Positions 1-7,447 are shown, counted from the stretch's first letter. The stretch is 11,459 nt of DNA from Lachnoclostridium sp. UBA7215 (GCA_002490465.1 DKUB01000003.1:61386-72844); one strand, 5' to 3'. Translations and numbers: made by a program. Notes: generated by a model not told the origin, from the sequence alone.

Positions 1-2107
1 CAAGGCAACCGCCTTTTGCAAGGCGGGTAATAAAATAAGTTCGTCCGGCATCACTCCCTAATATTGCTCTGGCCGATTTATCATCCCTGACATTCTTAAT
101 GGCAAGTCCCGGAAACATCCCCCTTATCTGCCCTATCAGATAAGCAGGCCTGCGGCTGCTTCCATCCTCGCCAATATGGGCATAGGTCAGGATTAACTGT
201 TCCGATGCCTTTGTCAATGTCAGATACATATAAAATTGTTCGGTCAGCGCCTGCTCTTCCGGCGTCGGCGCCAACACCACTCCCTTATCGGCAATTCTTT
301 TTCTCTCCTGTTCCGATAAGATGCCCGGTGCCCCCTGTGCTGCCGGAATACGGTCATCCGTAACCCCAAGGAAAAAAAGAGCCCTTATGTTCGTAAGACG
401 GGTTCTTTTAACATCCCCTACGGTGACCTGGTTGGATGCCGGCGGAATAAATCCTACCAGCCCCCCGGAAATCCCCGCTGACAGCAACTCTTCGTATTCA
501 CGGAAACTAACTATCTCTGTACCGAGAAGTTCTACCAGTTCATCCATTAATTCCATTAAAAGCCGGTATGTACTGCGATATTCTCCAGCCAGTATGTCAT
601 TCCCCGCCTCTTCCCAGCGCCGGCTTCGCTCCAGCACTTTCTCATACAGATGGTTGCGCACAATTAAACGGTATAATATCTCCGTAAATTCCCGCACGGT
701 TTTCTTTCCGCCGGAGAGCTCCCGGAATGCGTCATCAACAGATTCCATAAATTTAACACGATATTCATTGACCTGCACTAAATCCAGCCGCTCTACCGGA
801 AACTCCCATTCCTGCCGATAAGAACGCACGCCTCTCCGGCCCCTGGCGAGGACATAGTTTTCTAATATATCCGTTTCCTCTGTCTCTAACGGCGACAGTC
901 CATTGCGCAAAAAACGAAACGTACTTTCGTAGTCCAGTCCTCTCCTGTACATATGTAAAAAGGATAATATATACTCTGCGAGGGCATTTGCACCAATGCT
1001 CTTCTTGTAATCCATAAAATAACGGATTCCAAGCCGGTCCATTTCCCTTGTAAGAGCCTGTTCATAGGCGGCGATATCACTTGTCACAACAGCGATATCC
1101 TCATAAGAATATCCCTCTTCCTCTACCAGCCAGTATATACGCCTGGCCACATAGGCAGCCTCCTCGGATTCTTTGCGGCATGCCGCTATTTCAATCGCCG
1201 ACACGGAACCATCCCACGTTTTCCCGTCATAAGCAAAGAGATGTTCCTCAAGAAAACTCAATTCTGCATTCCCGGCTATGCGATATGGTATTTTCTGCGT
1301 CCCTTTTCCAACCAGCACGGGCTCCTCGATCCCCTTACCAGTTTCACGTGCCAGCCTGCTTAACCGTGTTATCGTATTCCGGCTTAACGAAAAGACGGCC
1401 CCTCTTTTTTCTGTACGGTCTATCGTCACTGCCACATACATTTTCTCACTAATTACAAGAAGTTCCTGCAGCAGCTCATACTGCGCAGGAGTAAATCCGG
1501 TAAAACCATCTAACACGATAACAGCCCCCTGCAGCCATTTCACGGAATGCACAACACGGGTCAGCTGTGGTATAAGCTCCTCCACCATCCGGTAGCGCTC
1601 TCCCATTTTTTCACGGAATGCATGGTAAATCAAGCGTATATCCTGAATTTTCAGGGACGTAAGGCTCTCGGGACCGCCCCCTTCCTCCATAATATCAAAG
1701 TCCTCCTCCTCTATCCGGTACTGCATTAATTCGCACAAAAAGGACTTGCACTCATCAAGAAATCCCGGTTTGTGCAGTCCTCTGTGAAAATACCGCAAAT
1801 TCTTTTTCTGTTCACTGAATATACTGCGCAGCAGCATCAGCTTTCCCATATCTTCCAAAACTGTCTTCTGAAGTACCGGAATCTCCTCAAAGACGCGGTA
1901 CGCAAGCCTGTGGAAACTCAGTACATCTATATTTAAAATACCGCCGCTTTTCGCAACAAGTGCTTTCTGCGTTTCCAATGTAAACTGGTCCGGCACAAGC
2001 ACAATATACCTTTTGTCTCTGTGCAAAGCTGCCTCGCGGTCCAGCATGTCATACAGCCATGTGCTTTTTCCACTGCCGGCACCGCCTAAAACAAGTTGCA
2101 ATCCCAT
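1..2107 (-). CDS. addB: ATP-dependent helicase/nuclease subunit B, AddB (partial, C-terminus off the left edge)
   Basis: AddB pairs with AddA to process double-strand DNA ends for recombination in Gram-positive bacteria. I translated the minus strand by hand: it is open for 702 codons from an ATG at 2107 to the window edge. The protein starts MGLQLVLGGAGSGKST, a Walker A loop at residues 8-16, which is where AddB carries its single nucleotide-binding site. It continues with VPDQFTLETQ, VLSFHRLAYRVF, VLDGFTGFTPAQYELL, ALFFLGVTDDRIPA and YLTLTKASEQLILTY, all in the style of UvrD-like AddB proteins. The C-terminal nuclease and iron-sulfur cysteines would lie beyond base 1. Family members are about 1,100-1,170 residues, so roughly 60 percent is present. 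GAGAGG about 13 bases upstream is the likely ribosome binding site; an in-frame ATG at 2128 is an alternative start. addA would be expected downstream, outside the window. Confidence 0.93.
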   Translation of the reverse strand, partial: MGLQLVLGGAGSGKSTWLYDMLDREAALHRDKRYIVLVPDQFTLETQKALVAKSGGILNIDVLSFHRLAYRVFEEIPVLQKTVLEDMGKLMLLRSIFSEQKKNLRYFHRGLHKPGFLDECKSFLCELMQYRIEEEDFDIMEEGGGPESLTSLKIQDIRLIYHAFREKMGERYRMVEELIPQLTRVVHSVKWLQGAVIVLDGFTGFTPAQYELLQELLVISEKMYVAVTIDRTEKRGAVFSLSRNTITRLSRLARETGKGIEEPVLVGKGTQKIPYRIAGNAELSFLEEHLFAYDGKTWDGSVSAIEIAACRKESEEAAYVARRIYWLVEEEGYSYEDIAVVTSDIAAYEQALTREMDRLGIRYFMDYKKSIGANALAEYILSFLHMYRRGLDYESTFRFLRNGLSPLETEETDILENYVLARGRRGVRSYRQEWEFPVERLDLVQVNEYRVKFMESVDDAFRELSGGKKTVREFTEILYRLIVRNHLYEKVLERSRRWEEAGNDILAGEYRSTYRLLMELMDELVELLGTEIVSFREYEELLSAGISGGLVGFIPPASNQVTVGDVKRTRLTNIRALFFLGVTDDRIPAAQGAPGILSEQERKRIADKGVVLAPTPEEQALTEQFYMYLTLTKASEQLILTYAHIGEDGSSRRPAYLIGQIRGMFPGLAIKNVRDDKSARAILGSDAGRTYFITRLAKGGCL

Positions 2108-2114
2108 GCTTTTT

Positions 2115-2282
2115 ACACTACCTCTCATTTCTGAGCGACTTGTCGCGAAGAGGCGATGAGAAAAAACTGTAATACAGTTCGCGAATGCAGTTTCTCATCT
2201 GCCATCAAAGCTATTTGTTTTCGCTCAGAAACAAATAGCCGTGTGAAAAATAAGCTATCAAGCTTATTTTTCACACTACCTC
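2115..2282. repeat. Palindromic intergenic element flanked by 10-bp direct repeats
   Basis: This block holds a chain of inverted repeats. GTGTGAAAAATAAGCT (2241-2256) and its perfect complement (2261-2276) form a 16-bp stem with a 4-base loop. GCTATTTGTTT (2210-2220) pairs with AAACAAATAGC (2229-2239). GATGAG followed by AAAAAACTG (2155-2169) pairs with CAGTTTCTCATC (2188-2199), with a small bulge. GCGAC TT GTCGC lies at 2136-2147. A longer-range 11-bp repeat, TTTCTGAGCGA (2128-2138) against TCGCTCAGAAA (2221-2231), competes with the local stems. The direct repeat ACACTACCTC lies at both ends (2115-2124 and 2273-2282), as a target-site duplication would. No transposase is encoded, so if mobile it is non-autonomous. 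That it is a dispersed family is inference. Confidence 0.6.
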
Positions 2283-2354
2283 CCAAGTTACAAACTGCCT
2301 GGCGCAAAAGAAATTCACCTCTGACAATCATACCGAATATCCCTCCTGCATACA

Positions 2355-2360
2355 ATTATA
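2355..2360 (-). promoter_or_regulatory. Possible -10 box for the addB transcript
   Basis: On the minus strand this is a perfect TATAAT in an AT-rich gap, with only a weak -35 (TTCGGA, 3 of 6) 17 bases upstream. It would start a transcript about 240 nt before addB that passes through the whole palindromic block. The plus-strand gene at 2399 has no convincing promoter of its own in the same gap. Confidence 0.3.
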
Positions 2361-2398
2361 TTAAACACAGTACGAAATCCGAAGGAGGCTTTTATTTC

Positions 2399-2860
2399 AT
2401 GGCCAAGACCAAAATTGTAGTTATTCAAATGAAAGAGCTTATTTATACAGCTATTTTTGCAGGACTTGGAATCCTGTTAATTGTGCTGCTTATCATTATG
2501 TTTTTTCCCTTTAATAAAGAGGACAAAAAAGCGGACCAGACTGCCGATAACGGGATGTACCAGCCCGGCGTCTACAATTCCCAGATTGAACTTGGCGATA
2601 CCACGCTGAATCTGGAAGTGGTCGTGGACAGCGACCAGGTCAAATCGGTGTCACTTGTCAACCTGGAGGAATCTGTTACGACCATGTATCCGCTTGTAAA
2701 GCCTTCTCTTGAAGCAATTGAGAAGGAATTAATTGATGGCAAGAGCCTGGATGATATCCCGCTGTCGGAAAAGAGTAAATACACAGAATCACTTCTTCTG
2801 GAGGGAATACGCACCGCTCTATCCAAGGCCCAATTAAAGACCGCAGGCCTTAATTCGTGA
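2399..2860 (+). CDS. Membrane-anchored protein of unknown function, possibly FMN-binding-domain-like
   Basis: The protein has 153 residues. The start ATG at 2399 follows GAAGGAGG (2381-2388) at good spacing; the frame is open further upstream, but only through the palindromic repeat block. Residues about 14-37 (YTAIFAGLGILLIVLLIIMFF) form one membrane segment, followed by a charged linker and a domain of about 100 residues. That domain begins GMYQPGVYNSQIELGDTTLN, then LEVVVDSDQVKSVSLVNL, and ends in an alpha-helical part rich in Ser and Leu. The GxYxxxI followed by a V-x-V-D/S-x-x-x-V-x-S-V strand pattern resembles FMN_bind domains, but I see no flavinylation motif with its acceptor Thr, so cofactor binding is uncertain. 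The domain is probably outside the membrane. The gene converges on nadE and overlaps its 3' end by 27 bases. Confidence 0.8.
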   Translation: MAKTKIVVIQMKELIYTAIFAGLGILLIVLLIIMFFPFNKEDKKADQTADNGMYQPGVYNSQIELGDTTLNLEVVVDSDQVKSVSLVNLEESVTTMYPLVKPSLEAIEKELIDGKSLDDIPLSEKSKYTESLLLEGIRTALSKAQLKTAGLNS

Positions 2861-4783
2861 CAGCTCCTCTTTCCAGAGTGTGTCACAGGCATCACTCGGC
2901 ATACGCAAATCCCCACGCGGTGAAACAGATACCGTTCCCACCTTTGGACCGTCCGGCAGACAGGAGCGTTTAAACTGCTGACGGAAAAACCGATGAAAAA
3001 ACGTATTCAGCCAATGATAAATGGTTTGTTCCGAATACTCGTCCCCAAAAGCATATTTTGCCAGCCGGAATATTTTTTCCGGCCCAAACCCTAAACGAAG
3101 CACATAATACATAAAAAAGTCATGAAGCTCGTAAGGTCCCACAATATCCTCTGTCTTTTGTGCTATTTCTCCATTCTCCGGCGGCAGAAGCTCCGGGCTC
3201 ACCGGGGTATCAAGCACATCGCGCAATACATTCTTCAACGCATCACTGTCACATGTATCCGCAAAATACGCAACAAGATAACGGACAAGCGTCTTTGGTA
3301 CGGACACATTCACACCATACATCGACATATGGTCCCCATTATAAGTAGCCCATCCGAGAGCCAGCTCGGACATGTCCCCAGTACCGATTACCATTCCACC
3401 GCATTGATTGGCAATATCCATCAATATTTGTGTCCGCTCTCTTGCCTGCCCATTTTCATATGTGATGTCATGGACGGATATGTCATGACCAATATCTTTA
3501 AAATGCATGGTCACAGATTCTTTGATAGGAATTTTCCGAAATGCTATCCCGAGTTCTGCTGCCAGCAGCACAGCATTGTCATACGTGCGGCTTGTCGTTC
3601 CAAAACATGGCATTGTCACACCGATAATTCCCTTTTTGTCCAGACTGAGCCTGTCAAAAGCACGCACCGCCACAAGCAGGGCAAGCGTTGAATCCAATCC
3701 TCCGGACAGCCCTATGACAACGTTTTTACATCCTGTGTGGTCTAACCGCTTTGCAAGACCGGCCGCCTGTATATTCAATATTTCATCACAGCGCTCCTCA
3801 CGGTGCTTTTTATCAGACGGAACAAAAGGAGTTTTTTCTATCTTTCGTGTCAGCTCTGTCTTCTCACATCCACCAATATCAAACAAACGTATTTTGTAAT
3901 CTGCCTCATTTTCCGGCTCGGCCATAAGGGGAAAAGAAGTCATGCGCCTCCGCTCACTGGCAAGACGCCCCAGGTCAATTTCCGTTACCAAATCCTTGTT
4001 CTCAGCAAATGGTGCACTCTCTTTTAGTATATTTCCATTTTCAACAATCAGATTATGTCCTGCAAACACCATATCCTGCGTAGATTCGCCCTCCCCTGCA
4101 TCTGCATACAGATAGGCTGACAGCGTACGGGCTGACTGGTTCTTTACAAGCTCTCTCCGGTATACCGCTTTTCCTGTCAGTTCATCACTGGCAGATGGAT
4201 TGACAATAACCGTTGCTCCCGCCATTGCATGCTGACCGGATAACGGCGCCGGCATCCACAAGTCCTCACATATTTCAACAGCAAAACAAAAATCTGGCAT
4301 CCCCTCTGCCTGAAACAACAGATTTGTCCCCATTTCCGCCGTTTCCCCCCAGGGAAATGTATGTGTCCCCATCCTTGCATACCCTGGTGCAAATTGCCTT
4401 GCATCATAAAATTCCCCATAATTGGGCAGGTGGACTTTTGGCACAATGCCGAGAATTTTCCCCCTGTTGACTATTACTGCGGAATTATAAAGCCGCCCTC
4501 TATGCATAAGTGGAAGCCCAACTACTGATACGAGATTTAATTCGCATGTTTTTTCTGCATATCTTTTTAATGCCGACTGCGCTCCCGCAAGAAGAGAATC
4601 CTGCAAAAATAAATCCTGACAGGTATAGCCGGTCAGACATAATTCCGGAAACACCAAAAGCTTTATATGCTCTCCGGAATAAAGTCTGGCCGTTTTTTCT
4701 ATCATTTTTTCCACATTGTATACGCAATCTGCCACCCTGTGTCTGGGAGCAGAAACCGCTACTTTAACAAACCCGTTTCTCAC
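2834..4783 (-). CDS. nadE: Glutamine-dependent NAD+ synthetase
   Basis: It makes NAD from deamido-NAD, ATP and glutamine, the last step of NAD synthesis in the cytoplasm. I chose the GTG at 4783 (649 residues) because AGGGAGG stands 6 bases before it and because the protein then begins VRNGFVKVAVSAP, like the family. The upstream ATG at 4852 would place the terminator hairpin inside the coding region. The N-terminal nitrilase-type glutaminase domain (about 1-290) shows its Glu-Lys-Cys triad: E47 in FPELCLTGY, K116 in VPKVHLPNYGEF and C172 in EICEDLW. The C-terminal synthetase domain (about 330-640) carries the ATP pyrophosphatase P-loop SGGLDS at 360-365 and GTGDMSELALGWATYNGDH. Length fits the long, ammonia-channelling form. 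The 3' end overlaps the convergent gene by 27 bases. Expression probably depends on transcription arriving through the upstream RNA and terminator. Confidence 0.96.
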   Translation of the reverse strand: MRNGFVKVAVSAPRHRVADCVYNVEKMIEKTARLYSGEHIKLLVFPELCLTGYTCQDLFLQDSLLAGAQSALKRYAEKTCELNLVSVVGLPLMHRGRLYNSAVIVNRGKILGIVPKVHLPNYGEFYDARQFAPGYARMGTHTFPWGETAEMGTNLLFQAEGMPDFCFAVEICEDLWMPAPLSGQHAMAGATVIVNPSASDELTGKAVYRRELVKNQSARTLSAYLYADAGEGESTQDMVFAGHNLIVENGNILKESAPFAENKDLVTEIDLGRLASERRRMTSFPLMAEPENEADYKIRLFDIGGCEKTELTRKIEKTPFVPSDKKHREERCDEILNIQAAGLAKRLDHTGCKNVVIGLSGGLDSTLALLVAVRAFDRLSLDKKGIIGVTMPCFGTTSRTYDNAVLLAAELGIAFRKIPIKESVTMHFKDIGHDISVHDITYENGQARERTQILMDIANQCGGMVIGTGDMSELALGWATYNGDHMSMYGVNVSVPKTLVRYLVAYFADTCDSDALKNVLRDVLDTPVSPELLPPENGEIAQKTEDIVGPYELHDFFMYYVLRLGFGPEKIFRLAKYAFGDEYSEQTIYHWLNTFFHRFFRQQFKRSCLPDGPKVGTVSVSPRGDLRMPSDACDTLWKEELSRIKACGL

Positions 4784-4824
4784 TTGTTCCTCCCTCCGTG
4801 CAAATCCGGCTCCTTTATGATTTG

Positions 4825-4850
4825 AAAAGGGCAGCGTATTACGCTGCCCC
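4825..4850 (-). terminator. Strong intrinsic terminator upstream of nadE
   Basis: Read on the minus strand, GGGCAGCGT pairs perfectly with ACGCTGCCC across an AAT loop (4829-4849), followed by TTTT (4828-4825). It ends whatever is transcribed from the gene-free stretch to its right. Only about 40 bases separate it from the nadE start, and I see no promoter in them, so the hairpin may act as an attenuator for nadE. Confidence 0.8.
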
Positions 4851-5015
4851 AAAAATCTTTCGTATAAATCCCCAAAATGCCGGCTTCTGATTTTTGACTC
4901 CTAGCGCACAGCTAGGTGGGCAACCGCACGTAATCTTCTGCCTTCCGTTGTATGTCGCCATAATGCCTTGAAGCAGTGACGGCCTGGCATCCAACTACAA
5001 ATATAGGAATCCCGT
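4825..5015 (-). ncRNA. Candidate structured RNA upstream of nadE (6S-like small RNA or cis-acting leader)
   Basis: No credible gene lies between 4853 and 5162. The minus strand from about 5015 gives a GC-richer, structure-prone RNA of about 190 nt that ends in the terminator. Visible pairings include CCTAGC with GCTAGG (4901-4917, 5-base loop), GTTG...CAAC together with ATGCC...GGCAT (about 4953-4996), and the competing CTGCTT with AAGGCAG. A possible -10 box TACAAT lies at 5023-5028, without a convincing -35. Size and a free-standing terminator would suit 6S RNA, and the GCGGTTGCCCACC stretch (about 4915-4930) looks conserved-RNA-like, but I cannot confirm the family. I looked for hallmarks of TPP, FMN, SAM, cobalamin, lysine, T-box and SRP RNA and saw none. 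A leader sensing the NAD state is the alternative. Confidence 0.45.
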
Positions 5016-5131
5016 TTAAAGTATTGTAGGTTCAAAAATTCAGAAGGTATCGAACATTTCAGGATACTTATTTATATTTTTAGTATACCGAAAATCCTCC
5101 TATATATCAAGATAAATTTTCAGAATTTTCT

Positions 5132-5211
5132 GGAAAAAGATTTTCCTTTGAAAAACTTTTCCTTAGTTTCCTGGAAAAAGATTTTCCTGAACTTCCGGAA
5201 AGAGATTTTCC
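5132..5211. repeat. Three copies of a 15-bp near-palindrome at the end of the kinase gene
   Basis: GGAAAAAGATTTTCC lies at 5132-5146 and 5173-5187, and GGAAAGAGATTTTCC at 5197-5211, spaced 41 and 24 bases apart. A further half copy starts at 5221. Each copy is a self-complementary GGAAAA / TTTTCC pair around a 3-base centre. Two copies fall within the kinase reading frame and encode its ENLFP repeats; the third lies beyond the stop. They are too AT-rich to be strong terminators. Confidence 0.75.
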
Positions 5212-6653
5212 GAAATTTCAGGAAAATCTACCAAAAAACACGTTCCTTCTTTCTCTGAACTGGAAACGGATATCTCTCCTCCATGCCGCTTTACAATGTT
5301 ATCCGCCACAACAAGCCCTAAGCCGGAACCGTCTTTTTCCCCATGGTTACCCGCCCTGTAAAATTTTTCAAAAACATGTTCCCACTCTTCTTCCGGAATC
5401 ACGCTTCCGTAATTTTTAACCTGTGCCCGGACCCGGCCATCCGCATGTTCAACCAAAATTTGAATTTTGCTTCCCTCCTGTCCGTATTTTACAGCATTTT
5501 CCAATAAAATTACAAACAGCTGCCGGATACGGTCATAATCTCCGTCTATCAGGGAGCAGGCATCCCTATATTCGACCACACCCGTCATATCTTTCTCTTT
5601 CATTAATATACGTAAACTCCGCATAGCGTCCTGAGCTACTGCAATTACATTCAAAACTTCTTTATTCAATTGAAAATCCGGGTTCTGCATACGTGATAAA
5701 ATCAGCAGGTCTGACACCAGCCGTTCCATACTGTCACATTCCCTGCGAATTCTGGCTAAATACTCCTGCTGCTTTTCCGGCTCATCCACACTTCCATCTA
5801 CCAGTGTATCTGCGTAACCTTTCATTACCGTAATCGGCGTCCTCAGCTCATGTGAGACATTAGAAAAGAAATCCCGCCTTGTCTGCTCGATTCCCTGCCG
5901 GAGCTTTTCACCCTCAACAAGCCGGTCAGACAGGATGTCCATGCTCTCTGCCAATGAACCTATCTCGTCCCTGCGCTCAATACCCGTTTTGTAACCATAG
6001 TGTCCCGCAGCAAGAATCAACGCAGATTCTTTGATCCGTATAATTGGTTTCGATAACTGGCTGGAAAAATAGAGCGCCAGCAAGAGAGCCAGCAATAAAC
6101 CTACCGACACACTAAACAACAGATATTTTTCATATTGGACAATGATGTTTTCCTGCATCATCATAGGACCGGAAACAAGTACTGCCCCAATCACATATCC
6201 ACGGTTATTATATACCGGCATGGCATAGTGTAGCATTGTTTTTTTATATATATCATCAAAGGCACTGTAGCTTTTCTTTTTTCCACTGTATGCAGAATCC
6301 AAAATGCTGTGCGTCTTTTCAGGAAGGTCAACCGACGAAATATCTACATTTGTAAAATCCTCCGAGAGTGGTTCTTTCGCATCCCGATGACTTATTACCC
6401 AAACATCTATATCCTGCATTTCTGCATAATCCTCAATTGACCGCAGATAATTCTGAAATTTATCATTATCCCCCTCTTTTGCCGCCTGGCTCGTCTGATT
6501 GGCAACACTGGCCGCCAGACTGCCAAGCTGTTTTTTGTAAGTCTTAATAATATTTGTTCGGTTAAATCTCGTAAACAGCATACCGATTAATAAGGTAAAA
6601 ACAATCAGCACAACACCAAAATAAACAAGGACACGCCAAAAAATTTTTTTCAT
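5163..6653 (-). CDS. Membrane sensor histidine kinase of a two-component system
   Basis: The protein has 496 residues. It has a short cytoplasmic start, a first membrane segment (about 8-28), an extracellular sensor region (about 30-175), a second membrane segment (about 177-198), a HAMP linker (about 199-252) and a HisKA dimerisation domain with the phospho-acceptor H268 in SHELRTPITVMKGY. The ATPase domain follows, with N386 in LLENAVKY and the G box DGSGLGL at 441-447. It would phosphorylate the response regulator encoded just upstream (49-bp gap, same operon). The ATG follows AAAGGAGGAG at good spacing. The layout resembles PhoR/WalK-type kinases, but the sensor region gives no ligand. 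The last 18 or so residues, ISENLFPEVQENLFPGN, are a repeat tail outside the ATPase fold, made by palindromic DNA repeats that continue past the stop codon. Confidence 0.95.
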   Translation of the reverse strand: MKKIFWRVLVYFGVVLIVFTLLIGMLFTRFNRTNIIKTYKKQLGSLAASVANQTSQAAKEGDNDKFQNYLRSIEDYAEMQDIDVWVISHRDAKEPLSEDFTNVDISSVDLPEKTHSILDSAYSGKKKSYSAFDDIYKKTMLHYAMPVYNNRGYVIGAVLVSGPMMMQENIIVQYEKYLLFSVSVGLLLALLLALYFSSQLSKPIIRIKESALILAAGHYGYKTGIERRDEIGSLAESMDILSDRLVEGEKLRQGIEQTRRDFFSNVSHELRTPITVMKGYADTLVDGSVDEPEKQQEYLARIRRECDSMERLVSDLLILSRMQNPDFQLNKEVLNVIAVAQDAMRSLRILMKEKDMTGVVEYRDACSLIDGDYDRIRQLFVILLENAVKYGQEGSKIQILVEHADGRVRAQVKNYGSVIPEEEWEHVFEKFYRAGNHGEKDGSGLGLVVADNIVKRHGGEISVSSSEKEGTCFLVDFPEISENLFPEVQENLFPGN

Positions 6654-6684
6654 TGGAGAAATCTCCTCCTTTGCCGGATTGGCC

Positions 6685-6716
6685 GCTTATATATTAAGCT
6701 GCTTATACATTAAGCT
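6685..6716. repeat. 16-bp tandem duplication across the response-regulator stop codon
   Basis: GCTTATATATTAAGCT (6685-6700) is followed directly by GCTTATACATTAAGCT (6701-6716), 15 of 16 identical. The copy nearer the gene supplies the last codons (ELNV) and the stop; the other lies in the gap before the kinase gene. Confidence 0.8.
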
Positions 6717-7392
6717 CAAATTTGTAGCCGAGCCCCCAAATCGTCTTTATCTCCCAATCCGGATGCTCCACCTTATCTAACTTGGCCCTCAGTCTTTTGA
6801 TATGGGAGTCTACCGTGCGGCTGTCCCCAAAATAATCTTGTCCCCATAAGCTGTCAAGCAGGTTGTCCCGGGTAAATACTTTGCTCGGATTACCGGCAAG
6901 TATCCACATTGTCTCTACTTCTTTTTTTGTCATTGGCAACTTATTTGCTCCTACATAAACCGTGTAAGCCTCAATATTAATTGTGAGGTCATTAATATTG
7001 AGCACCTTTTTTTCCTCTGTCACATCCATACGGTCCAGACGCCGGAGCACAGCCCTTACTCTTGCCATTACTTCATCCCCGCTAAACGGCTTCACAATAT
7101 AATCATCTGCACCAATATCCAATCCCATTACTCTCTCATAATCCTCACCCTTAGCTGTTACAAGAATAATCGGCACATCCGATTCCCTGCGAATTGTTTC
7201 ACACACTTTGTACCCATCCATTCCAGGCATCATGACATCCAGCAAAATCACAGCCGGATTGGATTTGCGGAACATTTCAAGCGCCTCAAATCCATCCTTC
7301 GCTGTGATTGGCTCAAACCCGGCCTTTGCCACATATGTCCCCAACACTTCCCGTATATCTTTGTTGTCATCCACAATTAAAATTCTTTGCAT
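6703..7392 (-). CDS. Response regulator, OmpR/PhoB family
   Basis: A DNA-binding transcription factor activated by phosphorylation from the histidine kinase that follows it. The receiver domain (about 1-120) shows VDDNKD with the acidic pocket, the phospho-acceptor Asp in LLDVMMPGMDGY (D52 from the ATG used here), Thr in ILVTAKG and Lys in DYIVKPF. The C-terminal winged helix (about 130-228) shows the family pattern MTKKEVETMWILAGNP, VFTRDNLLDSLWG, SRTVDSHIKRLRAKL and TIWGLGYKFE. I take the ATG at 7392 (229 residues), 8 bases after AAGGAGG; the GTG directly before it (7395) is also possible. A good sigma-A promoter and a dyad lie upstream. Autoregulation and control of the divergent secreted-protein gene are plausible inferences. 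Confidence 0.95.
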   Translation of the reverse strand: MQRILIVDDNKDIREVLGTYVAKAGFEPITAKDGFEALEMFRKSNPAVILLDVMMPGMDGYKVCETIRRESDVPIILVTAKGEDYERVMGLDIGADDYIVKPFSGDEVMARVRAVLRRLDRMDVTEEKKVLNINDLTINIEAYTVYVGANKLPMTKKEVETMWILAGNPSKVFTRDNLLDSLWGQDYFGDSRTVDSHIKRLRAKLDKVEHPDWEIKTIWGLGYKFELNV

Positions 7393-7418
7393 CACACATC
7401 CCTCCTTAATCTTTCCCC

Positions 7419-7447
7419 ATTATAGCTTGACAAAAAACAGATTTCAA
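7419..7447 (-). promoter_or_regulatory. Sigma-A promoter of the two-component operon
   Basis: On the minus strand, TTGAAA (7447-7442) stands 17 bases before a perfect TATAAT (7424-7419). Transcription would start near 7412, leaving a leader of about 20 nt with the AAGGAGG site. Confidence 0.75.

Noticed and set aside
321..1729. Several plus-strand open frames, and one minus-strand frame at 886-1080
   Set aside because: They lie in other frames of addB, which is continuously open and clearly recognisable on the minus strand; none has a plausible start site or a protein-like composition.
2125..2331. The 68-codon minus-strand frame as a genuine protein
   Set aside because: It has a ribosome binding site, but most of it is the palindromic block, so I list it only as an observation on the addB leader.
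2156..2398. Upstream extension of the membrane-protein gene to an ATG at 2156
   Set aside because: The extra 81 codons are translated palindromic repeat, whereas the ATG at 2399 has a strong ribosome binding site and begins directly before the membrane segment.
3122..4767. Plus- and minus-strand frames inside nadE
   Set aside because: All are shadows of nadE, whose catalytic motifs are continuous over the whole length.
4829..4849. Hairpin as an operator dyad of nadE
   Set aside because: The stem is GC-rich with a 3-base loop and a T-run on the minus strand, so a terminator explains it better.
4853..5162. Known metabolite riboswitch or T-box in the gap upstream of nadE
   Set aside because: I looked for the hallmark sequences of the common classes on both strands and found none, so only a generic structured-RNA call is made.
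5163..5240. ENLFP repeats as a protease recognition site
   Set aside because: The likeness to ENLYFQ is chance; the repeats come from the repeated DNA palindrome.
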